Both the position numbers and the translations under genes were made by a program. Positions 1 through 13,152 of a stretch of DNA of 64,000 bases are shown one piece after another; positions within the stretch are counted from its first letter, which is position 1; every line of letters starts with the position of its first letter. The notes beneath the pieces were generated by a model, which worked only from the letters and a program-made list of their open reading frames with translations, searched no databases and was not told where the DNA came from. The DNA is from Triplophysa rosa (taxonomy: Eukaryota; Chordata; Actinopteri; Cypriniformes; Nemacheilidae): assembly GCF_024868665.1 (NCBI RefSeq), contig NC_079895.1, positions 11,838,585 through 11,902,584 on the forward strand, in the 5' to 3' direction.

Positions 1-239
1 TGTGTGTGTGTGTGAGAGAGAGATTAAAGAAATGTAAATGAGAGAAATGATGTAAGCCCCATGGTAAAATCCTGCCAGTTTTTTGTCAAACAGTACGTGT
101 GGGTTTGCACGTCTGACTTTGTGGGTCTGTGTTTGTCCATGGTATTCCAAATAGAAAACAGTTTTCCAAGTTCTTGTATGTCATTTAATGTCAGTCATGA
201 TGCTGTTTATTTGTAATTGTAGAACAACATCCCTGCTTG

Positions 240-531
240 TATGAGGGGCCGTACAAGCCAAAATTCATTCTAGTCTTCTCACACGCTCACATTCTCCTTT
301 CGCACACATACATTTTTCCTCTCACACACATTTTCCTTTCGCACACATACATATCTACTCTCACACTCACACATTTTAACGCTCACATTCATAAATTTTG
401 TATACATTTTGAAAAATGTATAAATGTGAGCGTTAAAATGTGAGTGTGAGAGTAGATATGTATATGTGAGAAAGGAGAATGTGAGTGTGTGAGAAGACTA
501 GAATGAATTTTGGCTTTTAAGGCCCCTCATA
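240..531. mobile_element. Foldback (long-TIR) element
   Basis: The outer 11 bases TATGAGGGGCC and GGCCCCTCATA are exact inverted repeats, and the arms continue inward (CCAAAATTCATTCTAGTCTT and its complement; then CTCACA-rich arms) almost to the centre near 405-415. The whole 292 bp can fold into one hairpin. No coding capacity. It resembles a foldback MITE. Confidence 0.75.
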
Positions 532-550
532 CCGTTCATAAACGCATGCA

Positions 551-584
<34 letters not shown>

Positions 585-587
585 TAC

Positions 588-874
588 ATGTTGGGTTTCC
601 ATGTTTTATGGGGACATTCCATAGACGCAATGGTTTTTATACAGTACAAACTGTATATCATATTCCCTACCCCTAACCCACCCCCTAAACCTAACAATCA
701 CACACAACTGTCTGCTCTTTTAGATTTTCAAAAAAGTTAATTCTGTATGATTTATAAGCTTGTTTCCTCATGGGGACAAAAAAAATGTCCCCACAAGGAC
801 AAGGGTTTTGAATATTGCCATCTTTGTGGGGACATTTTGTCCCCATACCGTAGGGTTTACCCTTCCACACATAC
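588..874 (+). repeat. GTCCCC-type interspersed repeat, copy 1, flanked by (CA)n
   Basis: Starts TGTTGGGTTTCCATGTTTTA after a (CA)n run (about 561-585) and ends CCCCATACCGTAGGGTTTAC before another CA-rich run (875-892). It contains the shared core CCCTACCCCTAACCCACCCC. The same sequence recurs inverted at 5339-5573, at 22779-22999 and at 25853-26864. Confidence 0.8.
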
Positions 875-1646
875 ACACACACAATCCTCTCTATATGTTC
901 CTTTCATATCCCATCATTTCCTTAATGTTCTGCCAAATCCTGTCATTTCCATACTGGCTCTCTGTCAGTGCATGTCATTCTTAGTCTTCCCCCATACACC
1001 ATCTGCCAGACATAGCTAGTTCCCCCTCCTTTAGCAAAACAGGCGTCCCGATCATTGCCTGTCAGGTTTCCCAGCCTGTGAGGTTACATACCAAACAGCT
1101 CAGCCAGTCACAAGGCTGTGTGTCACCCTTACCTCCACACACACCATGTGGAAGAGAACTGTAGTGATTGTAGGCTTCCTCTTTATTTAAAGAGATTTGT
1201 GTAACTTCTGCCACCTATCCCACTTAAATCTGGAGAGACTACAAGTAATCCATTTGTAGGTTGAATGTTTTGTTTGAAGAAAGCTTTACATGTGGTGTTT
1301 TTAAATCCATATTTTTACATGTTATGCCACTAGTGCTCCAGAAACAAATTTACAAGCGTTATATTTAACTTAAGACGTTTTTAAGTGACAGATAAATATT
1401 TACCCTGTTTCTTTCAGGTAGTTATTTATGATAAATCAATTTATGCAGTTAAGATATATATTTTCAGTGTGCATGTTCCTTGCAAATCTTTGTGTTAACC
1501 TTAATGGAAAACGTGCATACACAACATTTATTGATTCATTTACACATATAAGCACAATACTGTATATGTTATCTTGGTGTAAGTGTGTGTTGTCTTGTGG
1601 GTAAAGCTTTTTCTCTTTGAAAAGATTTCCAACTCCTTTAGACTCT

Positions 1647-1764
1647 TAAAGTGATAGTTCACCCAAAAGTGAACATTCTGCCATCATTTGCTCACCCTCA
1701 TGTCATTTCATATCTGTATAAATTATTGACAGAATTTTTATTTTTGGGTGAACTCTCCCTTTAA
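1647..1764. mobile_element. Short TIR element (GATAGTTCACCC family), complete small copy
   Basis: Termini TTAAAGTGATAGTTCACCCA and GGGTGAACTCTCCCTTTAA are imperfect inverted repeats. The family recurs at 2328-2530 (5' half), 29651-30105, 45172-45455 and 54500-54642 (3' half). It is a non-coding MITE of a kind common in cyprinid genomes. Confidence 0.75.
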
Positions 1765-2327
1765 GGCATGATTGTGTTAAAGCAAAAAGAAGAACGCAAA
1801 CAGAAGTGACGATGGGAGATAAGAATGTTTTGGTGTTGCACGTTTCCTCAGGCAGTCACAGTTAAGTATATTTTTGGGCCTTCCCTTGTTTCTGTCTTGT
1901 TAGTACAACAGCCCTCTTGCCAGAAGTATCCCGGAGGAGAGAGAATATGTCTGAAATGGGTTTAATTTTCTCATTACATCGAGTAACGTTTTTACTTTTT
2001 AGTTGGTTTAATTGCGCTGTGCTCATATTAAGACAAGCGCTTTAAGGTCTTCGGGTGCGAGCTGAAGTGCTTTCCAGCTTATTTGTTTAAGTGTCTCTCC
2101 CTCTTAAGAGTCTTCTTTCCTCTGTTGCTTTTCACACTCTCTCTCTCTCAAACACATCTCAGTTCTCCCTCACACACCCTCGCATGGCTGGGCTCCTTCT
2201 AGAAATGTTCACGCTTTTCCCATCATGCATTGTGTTTATTCATGAACTGTTTATGTCTGTTTATGTCATTTTTGGCCAACAATGTAACTTATGAAAGGAT
2301 GGCTTGTGTTTTATACTGTACGCCTAA

Positions 2328-2530
2328 TAAAGGGATAGCTCACTCAAAAATGAAAATTCTGTCTTCATTTACCCTCAGGTCCTTTTAAACCTGAATGACT
2401 TAATTCCTTCAGCAGAATGCAAAACAATATATTTTGAAGAACGTTGGTAACCAAATAACATTGGCCACCATTGACTTCCATTGTAAAAACACAAAACAAC
2501 TGAAACATTTCTCCAAATATCTCATAAAAT
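2328..2530 (+). mobile_element. Short TIR element (GATAGTTCACCC family), 5' half
   Basis: Begins TAAAGGGATAGCTCACTCAA and continues with AAAATTCTGTCTTCATTTAC, matching the family's left end. The right terminus is not found, so the copy is truncated or diverged. Confidence 0.6.
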
Positions 2531-3562
2531 ATCATCATCAAGGTAACTTTTGATTATCAAGCTGGTAAAACATCACGTGACATTTTCTTGGTTTATCTTA
2601 AATAATAAACCAAGACAGGCCAATTCTGATGGAAGTAAATAGAACAATAAGCTGAAACAACTCAATGAGGTCTAATGTGTCACAGTGGGTCTATTTGCCA
2701 GATTATGATTCTGGGTTTTGTATTACCTTTGACTTTTGTGTTATCTTCGGCTGGTTATGTTGCCGCTTTCCAGTGTTTTGTATGTCATATTTTATATTAA
2801 AGAGCGATTTGGGAGCTATCTTGAGTAACGTTCAGGAGGTAATTCACTAAGAATGAATTGCTGCAGCTGATAGCATTGTTTATTTGCACACGTTGAGTTG
2901 TTAATGCCCGGTTAACTACTTTGTAAATGAATTATGCAAATCAGGTAAAGTCCAAGGACACAAATGCAGCACACTTAAACTTTTACTTTGTACAACACTG
3001 CAATCCAGACACTTAGATCTGCTCTTTAAAATGCAAAAACTGCAGTATGCCTGATATAATGCTAATAGTCATTTAATCTTTAATAAATTGCTGCTGTCAT
3101 GAATGATAAATGTAAACAATCATCCCTCTTAAAGAAAATTATGTTTGCGACCATTGATAAAGCAAGGTTATTTGTGCCATGCAAGTAGCACTGAGCTTAT
3201 AAGAAAATAATGTGAAAATCTGTTTTACGTAGCTTGTTTGTGCTAAAAAGGCTGACATGGCTTCATTAAAATTTGCCTCTGAATGTTGTCTGTCACAGAG
3301 CTCAGCGGAACATAATGACATTCACAAATATGCAAAGTATTTACTGCGCTGTCGCTTTAAGAACCACAGAATGTAGCTCATTTGTATTAAAATATTAGTC
3401 AGTCTGATGATAAATGTTCTTTCTCTCTCACACAACCCATACTTACATGCTCATCCTTTAACACCATGCATTTATTCTCTTCTCACATTCGCTCGCTCAC
3501 AAACTCACAGACTGTTGCTCTCTCTCTCTGTCATGTGGGTGTGCTGCTTTTTACGTCTGTCG

Positions 3563-3592
3563 TATCTCTCTCTCTCTCTTTCTCTCTCTCTA
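3563..3592 (+). repeat. (CT)n microsatellite
   Basis: CT-repeat tract interrupted by TTT. Others of note: (GT)(GA) at 1-24, (CA) at 561-585, (GT) at 5307-5332, (CA) at 22749-22778, (CACG) at 25803-25850, (CA) at 26865-26886. Confidence 0.85.
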
Positions 3593-5338
3593 GGCTATAA
3601 TCAGCAGTGTGTGGGGGCCGTCCCCAGTTCTTCCCGGGCTCTAGGGGCCAGTGACAGAGCTTTGTGTTTCAGAAAGAAAGAGACGGAATGAGAGAGAGAG
3701 AAAGACCTGGCCAGTCAGCTTGATAATTATGTTGCCAAAGTGCCACGCATCTTGCTGTGATACAGCACCAATAAATTGCCTGCTGTCTGCGTTTTATTTT
3801 TTTTCACGCTCTGCTTTTAGAAAGAGATGAGGTGGAAAAAATCACGAAACAACAAGTTGTCTGTGTCTGTTAGTTGCGCTGGTGTTATGGCCCATCAGTG
3901 TTTGGGTATTGTGCATTATACAGAAATGTACAGCATCCAGGAGCATGTTTGATATTGAGGGTTAGGTCACCTACTTTATCCAAACCATTGAAAGTCTATT
4001 TGTTTCTTACACAGAGTGTAGCAATTTTAGTTTTAAAACAATATAGCAATCCGCTCCTTTAGCGTGGTGTAACTGTTTTAATTTAAAATTGTGTAAATGC
4101 CTCCTGAGGTAGTTTTCCCAGTCTTGGCTGGTTTAAGCTTGTGAATATGTAAATGCATGGCCAGCATGCATTCCCGCTGTACATTATTAACATGCATTGT
4201 TGTTTTACTGTAACAGTAACAAATCTTCGTACACCACACATGTTTGCACTTGCGTTTGCAATGTATGAATTGCATTCTATCGTATTCTCAAAAACGCAAT
4301 GATGTGTGAAATTGACCGAGGCTACTGTATGTGTTTGTATTTACACGCTTATGAAGAATACATAGCATGTTTCAGGCCCTAGACTGGTTTAAGTTGTATT
4401 TGTACGGTAGTTGTATTTTGCACACTACTGTAAATAACCACTCTTTTTATTTGTTAAAAAAAAGAACATTACAGTAGAATAATAATAATAATAGGGTTAG
4501 TAATGATATCCCCTGTCAGCCAGCTAGTGACTCCACATCTAGCATTCTGGAGGCTATCAAACATAACAACTTAATGCAAATGTACTGTAAAAAACCTCAT
4601 AAATGCTATTACAAAAAACTGATGTCAGTCTACATGCATGCTTTATGTATGTAAACATTGAGAGTAATTAAGATGTGTGTGTTTAGTAAAGGATAATGTA
4701 CAGACAGCCGGTTGTTATCGCAGAAATAAGCGCGAAGTGGTGGCTACTTGCCACATGAGAAACAAACTGGACATGAAATGTGAATTTGAAATATTTTTTT
4801 AGCTCATTTTTACCAAATGCAGACCTTCCGCGAGGAAACTTTCGGTTTTAAGGTAAGAAATGATGTTCAGATGTCACGAACAGGCAATTTGGTTTAATCA
4901 TTTGTAAATATAATGTCATATACAGTTATTAAAAGACATATTTATATTTAATTTGTAAAAAAAAAAACCTGTCAAAAGGATTTTCTGCATCTAGGTTACC
5001 ATGTGTTATTAGTTTTGAGAGGTTGTTATCTGGGAATAACGAACCTGCAAATGTTGCGACTGGCCAATCAGAATCAAGTATTCCAACGAGCCGCGTAATA
5101 AAACGCTGGCCATGTGATTATTTGCCATCTACATGCAAATGTCAACATGGTCATGCATGCATGTAATCGGCCTACTCTGTAATTTACATCAGTTCAACAA
5201 TTCATACTCAACATAGACTGGAGTGTTCATCTTGTCCACATGTGAAGTGCCTCTTATGTCCATTTACTGGCTATTATGATCAATATCTATCACTCTTTAG
5301 TGTCACATGTGTGCGTGTGTGTGTGTGTGTGCATGACC

Positions 5339-5573
5339 TGGTAAATCCTATCTGGAGACCAAATGTCCCCACAAAGACAGTAATACCAAATGGTTTGGTC
5401 TCCATGAGAAAAACAGGTTATAAATTAAACTAAATGATGTTTATTTGAAAATGCAGAAAGCTTTGTGTGATGGTTAGGTTGAAAGGTAGAGTGAGGGTTA
5501 GGGGATAAAATATACAGTTTGTTTAAAATAATGATGTCTAAAGAAAGTCCCCATAAAACATGGAAACCCAACG
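5339..5573 (-). repeat. GTCCCC-type interspersed repeat, copy 2 (inverted)
   Basis: Reverse complement relative to copy 1. It runs from GGTAAATCCTATCTGGAGAC to CCATAAAACATGGAAACCCA, with the (GGGTTAGGGG) core in between. It is again bounded by (GT)n tracts (5307-5332 and 5574-5600). Confidence 0.75.
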
Positions 5574-6212
5574 TGTGTGCGTTCGTGTGCCTGTGTGTGT
5601 TTTTTATACTTTGAACCTGTTTGACTCGAGATCAGCGTGGTTCTGAGAAAGGTGTCATCTGCGCATGTGACACTCAGCGGTGGTCTGATGTCACACGGTG
5701 CCCTGTTTGAGATCAGACAGGAGGTGTTTGGAAGCCTATTAAAGCTGCTCTGAATAAAAGCTTTTCCTAACATAACCTACAGTAGGACATTCCAGCTACA
5801 CATGTGGCAACCTCATTGGTCAGATGACCCTTGCATTCATATGCTGGTGCAACACCCATCCGTCAATTAGATGAGTCTGCTAATGGAAGCAGGTTTAAAA
5901 GATCTGGTAGTTCAGAGTCACACTTGTAAACAGTAGCAGCGCATGAGGGGTGACAGTCAGCTGCGATTTGGGTGCCAGCTGTTCCTGAAGGATTCTGTGT
6001 GCCTGAGCTGATCTATTTAGGATCTGTACAGTACCTTCCAATTTGGGAAACTCAGCAAGTCGAATGCAGCTGTCAGAACAATCCATGTGGTGGTCAGAGG
6101 GCAACTCAAAATAATTTTTCCTTACCTTTACAGTTCACACTGAAATGTGGAATAGCAATGATATTGTGTATGCTTCTAAATGTGTGCTCTCTGTCTCCTC
6201 TTGTTGACCACC

Positions 6213-6636
6213 AATGGGGTATATGCACACGGAGCAATGACATCCTTCCGCTAAAATCTCTGCCAGCTCTGTTACATCCGGCGCCATAGGGAACAATGGC
6301 GTTTTGCTTCAGGATGCACATAGGATTACAATCAACAACCTACATTATTCACTTCGCCATATGTCGACAACCAAAAAGGAGAAGCACCTCATCTGTTTCA
6401 AGGTACATCAACAAATATGAAAAAAAGCTCATTGAACTTTTGCACTTACTAAAGGCATGATCACAGAGGTACTTAACAATGCTCACCCGTAGTGCTGTCG
6501 GTTCACCGAAATTTGAACGTTTTCTTACTAAACACATCATTATCACTTGGTTAAAATCCCCTTACTGCTCAATGAGAGCGGAAGTGACCTAGATGGCAGT
6601 GATTTTAGCGGAAGTCCCGTGTGCATATACCCTATT
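6213..6636. mobile_element. Non-autonomous DNA transposon with about 50-bp TIRs
   Basis: Left AATGGGGTATATGCACACGG and right CCGTGTGCATATACCCTATT are inverted repeats. They extend inward through CTTCCGCTAAAATC and its complement. ACC flanks both ends and may be a 3-bp duplication. No coding frame. Confidence 0.7.
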
Positions 6637-7648
6637 ACCTGCCATCCTATTGGCAGGTCATTATAGAGAACCAGTCCAGCAATCTTGCAGAAAGGTTTGA
6701 GCACAATGACACAACTCAAAGGTCAAAACCTTAAACATTTGTACACTTAACAACTGTGGGGTTCTTTCTGTTAACCTACAGGGCAACCTCCAAAAATGTG
6801 TTGGTTTCTCTAAAATGATCATACATGATCATTGATCATACTCATGATCAATGAGCCTACAGTGTACAACACCAAATGTGACCTATTGTATTTGCAACTC
6901 CGTTTAAGCTTTGGAAGCTTTAAACTTAAGATTCAGGATGTAGTTCCTGAAACATGTCTGAATTTAGCGTAAATCTGATTTTTGGATCCAAGTGTGAACA
7001 GCAAATAAAATTGAATATATATATTTTTGTTCTATCGTGGCTACTTTTATATGTGAAAATAACGCAGATGTTTCACATTTATTACAATGTAACTTCAGGT
7101 AACTTCATTAATTTATTTTATGCCAATTTAAACACACACAAACACACATGCAGCTGCGGAAAAAAAGAAGAGACCATTCCAAATTTTTATTTAATCAGCG
7201 TTTCTAGATTTATTTTGGCCATTCCAGTTAGGGCTGTGCCGATAAACGATATCATATCGAATCGCGATAGAATGTATTTCAAAAACGATGATAAGCTATT
7301 GGCATTTTGACTCGATATGGATTAATCTTACAGTCTAACAGACAGCAGAAATAAACGCAACAACAGTCAGTCAGCGTGCAGCTTTTATCATGCGCGTCAA
7401 AGTACAAAGTCCATTTCATACTGCACTTGGCAAAGAAAACTCAACATGAGGAGGAAAACATTACTGGAAGCGGAAACAAAGGTGAAACTAACCTCGAGTT
7501 GTCATCACGCGGTTTATCAAGTGTCTTATTTTTTTCGCAATCGCCGGTTAAACAAAACAAACTTGAGGCGCAATTGCAAGCGAGTTACTTTCGAAACTCA
7601 AGCACAAACGTTTTTATATCCATCGTTAACATATCTGCTAACATGAGC

Positions 7649-8395
7649 TAGGGTTGCACGGTGTACCGGTGCTACGGTAGCATCGCGATGCTAAAGCTTC
7701 AAAATACCCGCGATGCCTCTCTATTTTTGAAACGGTAGTATCGTAGTACCGTAGTTAATGTTGCATATGCGCATTCATATTTATTTGAACACATACATCT
7801 GCCTTTTTGCGGTGTTTATCTCCAAAATGCATGTGTGTTTTGAATGTCTCGGACGAGTTAAAGATTCAAATTGGCGATTTGAACAAGTTGGTTAAATGAT
7901 TCACTAACTCAGTGGAAAATTGACGCCACCTACTGGCCGTTTTAGTTCTGTATTTAAAGTAAGCCTAATATTTCCCTTTATAAAGACTGCTGTATCAATT
8001 AAATTTGTCCAACATTTGAATTAGTTCCTACTTGAAAAATGATCCAGTGTACTTTAGTATTTACTACAGTAAACTACTAAAACTCATAGATACTAGTGTT
8101 TTTGAGTCTTATCATAGTAAATATTTAAGTATACTACAGTATTTATAGTATTTACAAATGACTAAATGTAAATGTATTTGCTACAATTTATCCAATTACT
8201 ACAGTTAATACAACAACATATTCTAGTGCAAAGTATAATACAGTTTACTATAGTAAATACAAAATGTTTAATCTAAATCTGTGTTTTTTGTATATATTTG
8301 AAATATATGGCACAGCATCGTGATACTACTTGGTATCGAGATACTTCAGCTTGTATAGTATCGTAAGACATGTTTATGGTACCGTGACAACCCTA
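7649..8395. mobile_element. hAT element with perfect 8-bp duplication, inside 7229-9501
   Basis: Starts TAGGGTTGCACGGTGTACCG and ends GGTACCGTGACAACCCTA (inverted). It is flanked by identical ACATGAGC at 7641-7648 and 8396-8403. The 8-bp duplication and TAGGG terminus fit hAT; 747 bp, non-autonomous. Confidence 0.85.
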
Positions 8396-8721
8396 ACATG
8401 AGCTGGTGCATATGAAACAAACCAGCACTGCCATGTACAGATTAGAGATGTAATGAAGTGAGTTTGTGTGCACATTAAAATATTGAACCTTGTATGTAAG
8501 ATGCTTGCATGATTAAAGAAATGTACTACAGTTTATGTGAGATGTCTTTAAGGTTCACTGAATACATTGAATGAATCCCACTACTCGAGCAAGACATTAT
8601 TGCAGCGTTATGTATGTGCGCACTGCGCAGGTGCTGAGCCAATAGCGTTCGAATGTACCAGTAACGGAGCCCTTTCATTGGTTGAATGTACTGAATGAAC
8701 ACTCCCTTCACTTAACGAGTC

Positions 8722-9253
8722 AATACGCCCTTTTCACAATGACGTCACTTAACTTCCGCCTTTTTGCAAAGCAGTGCATCATAACATCCGTCTTGCAACA
8801 AACAAGAAGAAGAAGAACTTCCGTTTTGCCGTCGCGCTGGAATTTAACAACAGTGAGAAAAAAAGCTGACAGAACACGTATTCAAGTACTTATCCTAGCA
8901 CCTTCGCTAACACAAAAAGAAAACAAAACACTTACCTTCATAATCAAACAGGTACTGTTCAACGAAGAATTTGTATCCTATCTCTAGCTTTGATCTTGTC
9001 GTTAGCGAAAATTTGTCTGCAAGACGTTGTACATCATACGTATTTGTGGCAGATGTGCAAGCCACTTGGTAAACTCCGTTCTGAGGCGCTAGCGGAAGTA
9101 ACTTCTTCTTCTTCTTGAGTTTTACTGGCGGTTGGAAAATCAGCTTATAGGTGCATTACCGCCACCTGATGAACTGGAGTGCTAGCGGAAGTAATGATAC
9201 ACTGCTTCGCGGCAGAACGGAAGATGCGTGACGTCATGTGAAAAGGGCGTATT
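8722..9253. mobile_element. TIR element with 5-bp duplication, inside 7229-9501
   Basis: Starts AATACGCCCTTTTCACAATG and ends CATGTGAAAAGGGCGTATT, with TGACGTCA motifs just inside both ends. GAGTC flanks both sides (8717-8721 and 9254-9258). 532 bp, no transposase. Confidence 0.8.
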
Positions 9254-11224
9254 GAGTCAAAATGAGACTGAATGAACTGGTACATGTTGTTTATGGCCTA
9301 ATATCCTCTGTGTTGCAACAGTGCATTAATTTAATTTAATTTTAACTGGTTAAAGGTTAACTTTTGTTAATAAACTGTATTTAAAATAGATTCTTTTAAA
9401 TGCAGTTTTTTAATTAAATATATATCGAAATAAATATCGTTATCGATCAATATAGAAAAAAACTATCGAGTTTACTTTTTTGCCATATCGCCCAGCCCTA
9501 ATTTCCAGTCCAGTCAGTGTCTGTTGAATTTAAGCAAAATCAAGCCTCAGGAGTGACAAAGTCATTCAACAGCAATGTGAAAGACTGACAGCATGACAAG
9601 ACACATGAAAACTGTGATAAAATCGAGGTTATCACATAAAAAATATATATGTTTTAACTTTTCCTAAATACATGTACAAATATTACTCAATAACTTGTTT
9701 TCTTTGCAGTATTTGAGGTCTGAAAAAATACAGAGCACCTTTTGTTATTTTGACCTGTTTCTCTAGTTTTCATTTTCTGCAAATAAATGCAAATAGAAAC
9801 AATTATTCTTATTTTAAATTTGGTAGAAATATTGTTAAAAGGTTCACAGAATGAAACAAAACCGATCGTTTTACCTAAACACATACTGTACATATAACTA
9901 GTAAATTCAGAAAAACTAAAAATCATTTCGAAATGGTCTCTTAATTTTTTCCACGGCTGTATATAGTGTCTGTTAGATTAGGAGTATCTGATATGGGACA
10001 CATTTAATAGGTCATGTGAACATTCTGAATAACTTCTACCAATCAAACAGAACAATACAGAAAAAATACAGCCAGAATGAAAATACTATCGTTCTGCAAG
10101 AACTGCATAAACGGGCAAGAGTGCTGTCCCATTACACTTCTTGAACTGTCCAAAAATCTGTACTCAGCAGACATACAGAGAGACCTGTAATATTCTCTGG
10201 AAGAATGCCGGAGAGTGCAATGCTTCAGTATGACAGATTTGACAAGTGAGACTCTCTAAACTCAGTGCATTGGGAGATTTCTGCCCACTGGCTAGAGAAA
10301 AAAAGATTCATTTAACAAACATTAATATGAAAATGCTTAGCCTTTTTAAAAGAAGTGAGGAACACTGGTAAGAACATTTATTGATTTAGCACGTGCTGTC
10401 GCATTTATCGTGTGTCAATCGCTGCTTGTACATCTTTAAATTCACTGAGAAATTCTGATTTATAGTGTTTTTTGTATTGCCAACAGCATGAGAACGCTTC
10501 AGTCGTTTCAAGTCCAAACGGCACTCATCAAAGTCTTCATGACTGACATATAACTTCATGAAATCTTTCTGTCAGAGTTCTTCTGAATGTGCATGATTCA
10601 TTGCATCTGAATGCTCTTCTAGATGTTGTTCTCTGAGCTGGACTGTGCAGTTTTTAATATGCTGTGGATGAAACGGCTTCTCCTGCTGTTTAATTTAGTT
10701 CAACCTATCTTTGTAATGTCACAATTCATTAAACATCGCTCATGTTACGAAGCCCCTGCCCTGTTCCTTTTATGTTTTAATTATTCTGGCTCATCTGTTG
10801 ATTCTGATTTATCTCTTCCAGCGCACAATTTACTCATGTAAAATAAATGGAATGCTAGCTACAAAATCAATTTACAGCAAAATCGATTTACAGTAAATTG
10901 ATTGCTGGATAATTTTTGAATAATCTGGGGGTTTATGAAGTAAAGCAGCTACTGTAGCTCAACTTAATCTGAATTCAGTCTAAACTGGAGAATTGGAGTT
11001 ATGGCTACGGTAGTCTTGTATGCTGTATATTCAGCAACCAAGCACAACATATAAAAACCAAACACCACACTCCACCACAGCAGTTCATTATTAATAGAAA
11101 GCTGCTTTTAAAAAATGTATTGTTTTATTCATTATGATCCCCTGGTTCTACTGCCCTGTTGCAAGATGTCTGCATACAAGTATCTGTTTACATAAAGCAG
11201 TAGAAAAGATCTGATATGCAGTCC

Positions 11225-11802
11225 TGTCATGGCTCTGCTTCATTTAGTCATGTTTTTCTTGGTCCTGTAGCAGAGTCATGACAAAGCCTTTGGTTATGTG
11301 TGGAGAGAAACATATTATTGTCCTTTTGACAATAATATATGTTCTCTCCAGTGTCTCGTCTCTGTTCCCGCCATCTCGTTTCCTCGTTAACTTTCCCTGA
11401 GTGTTTTATCTCCCACACCTTCCCCTTGCTAATTATCCTTTGTCTGTCTCCCTATATAATGCCCTCATGTTTCTTTGTCTTGTGCTGTTGGATTACGTTT
11501 GTTGTGCGTGTACTGTTTACTCCGTATGTTATGTCGTGTTGATGTGAGTACTTTGCCTTGCCCTTGTTTTCCCTTTCCATGTTATTTAAGACGTGTCGTT
11601 GTTTTCTAGTTTAGTTGTAGTTTTTTGCCCAGCTGTTTTTGCCCCCTCGTGAGAAGTACTTTTGTTTCTGTCTTTATATTTAGTTCAGTCCTCGTTACCC
11701 CATTGTGGGTCTTTGTTTTCTGTTTTGTTGTTTTATAAATAAATCGCTGTTAACCCCGTCATTGCCTGCCTACATCTGGGTTCTTCCGACCATTTCGTGA
11801 CA
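11225..11802 (+). mobile_element. Solo LTR-like element, copy 1
   Basis: Begins TGTCATGGCTCTGCTTCATT and ends CATTTCGTGACA (TG...CA), with AGTCC flanking at 11220-11224 and 11804-11808 (one base offset at the right end). It has a TATTTAAGACG promoter-like site (about 11583) and ATAAATAAA (about 11737) near the end, as expected of U3 and R/U5. No internal retroelement genes. Confidence 0.7.
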
Positions 11803-13022
11803 CAGTCCACTGAGTTCTGTTGTTATTTTGATTGTAATGCAATATATAGTCTATAATATTCTAACCTATGGTTAAGAAGCATCTTCTTTATTACGTCCAA
11901 TATAAGTGAATTACAGCAAAGGTACATCAGAGAATAATTTTTGTAAACATTGAAACACTGTTTTTTAATTTGCCTGTATATAAACTAAAATGTAAAATGG
12001 CCTTAGCAAAGACCACTGGTAATAAACCAAGAGTGAGGCCTGGTCAATTTTGACACAATCATCCCATCTGGAGTCAAACATTGTAAAATAATATTTTAAT
12101 TCGGTTTTATTCCATGCCATTTAATTAAAAACTCAATGTATTCATTCTCATTATACAAAAATGAGCACATCTCATGAAACAGTTCAGTTGGATGCTCTGC
12201 TGTGCTTTCCCATTTAACTTTCTTTGCTTGTTTTTGCAATCTGTCATAATGATTAATGCAGCTTTCATCATGTTATGGTCTGAGACTCCCAAGTCTAGTT
12301 TACCATTCAAAAGTGAAGGTTTATATAACCCTGTCCTTACCTAAAATATCATTTTTGAAAGTTGTTTGATGCCCAAGCAAAGCCCCAGGCAAAGTATACA
12401 GAACAAATAATCATTTGGATGGTTATTGGTCATTTTTGGAGTCATGTGCCTTTTCATCCAGATTTCAGAGGGAATTAAATGTATTTTGTAAATTTGATTT
12501 GATCTGTGAGTGAGAATAGCCTTGAGCAAAAGATCTGAAACATATCTGTGTTCCTAAACTTACAGAGGTACGGTTGGACACTAAATCATACGGCCTCTTA
12601 AAGACCCAGTGAAATCAAAACGAAAGTTGTTTTCCTTTTATTAAAAATGAGTGAGCCTTAAGGACGTCAATAAACTGATATGCTATTGCGCTGACAAAAT
12701 TCGCATCTAGGAGCTATAACCATTCAAAACTGACAGTCTGGCACGCGAGCTCGAACAAATGTAGAAATTCCATGACATCACGCTACACTTCAGCCTCCCG
12801 TCAAAGTTCTTGGCCAATCAAATCCGTGTCCCGCTACCTTCACTAGCAGGGCTGGTGAAGTGGCGCCTCATATCAGCCACTTGTTCAAGCATTTATTATG
12901 TCCTACGTGATGAATGACACATAATGCACTAGATGGGAGATAGGGGATGATCCAGACAATGTAAACATTAACATTAAAGTCTTAATTTCGCCTCTAGTGT
13001 CAAGCGAGCATTGTCCTCCGGT

Positions 13023-13152
13023 CAGGGCAGGACTGGGAAGAAAATCGGCCCTGGCATTTTTAGGCCCGCTTCTGCCCTCCACCGAATCGGCCCCATACGT
13101 TAGCGGCCCACCGGGAAAACGCCCGGTACGCCAGATGGCCAGCCCACCCCTG
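13023..13152. mobile_element. 130-bp mini-hAT with perfect 8-bp duplication
   Basis: Starts CAGGGCAGGACTGGGAAGAA and ends GATGGCCAGCCCACCCCTG; imperfect TIRs CAGGG(C/G). Identical CCTCCGGT flanks at 13015-13022 and 13153-13160. The GGCCC-rich interior matches nothing coding. Confidence 0.85.

Larger units (their letters stand above)
7229..9501. mobile_element. hAT-like element, second layer of the nest
   Basis: Starts TAGGGCTGTGCCGATAAACG and ends CATATCGCCCAGCCCTAA. The 8-bp flanks ATTCCAGT (7221-7228) and TTTCCAGT (9502-9509) match at 7 of 8 positions, as in a hAT target duplication. It is interrupted by the elements at 7649-8395 and 8722-9253, leaving about 1 kb of its own sequence, non-coding. 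Confidence 0.7.
7151..9960. mobile_element. Outer DNA transposon of a four-layer nest
   Basis: Left terminus CAGCTGCGGAAAAAAAGAAG then AGACCATT; right terminus AATGGTCTCTTAATTTTTTC then CACGGCTGT; these are imperfect inverted repeats. The interior at 9690-9900 matches a zebrafish-type repeat I recognise by its ends but cannot name with confidence. It is interrupted by the hAT at 7229-9501. No transposase frame. Confidence 0.6.

Noticed and set aside
237..443. 68-codon frame with HTYIF/HTYIS repeats
   Set aside because: Translation of the CTCACA-rich arm of a foldback element.
12590..12960. Possible further TIR element beginning AAAGACCCAGTGAAATCAAA
   Set aside because: The left end looks repeat-like, but no matching right terminus was found.
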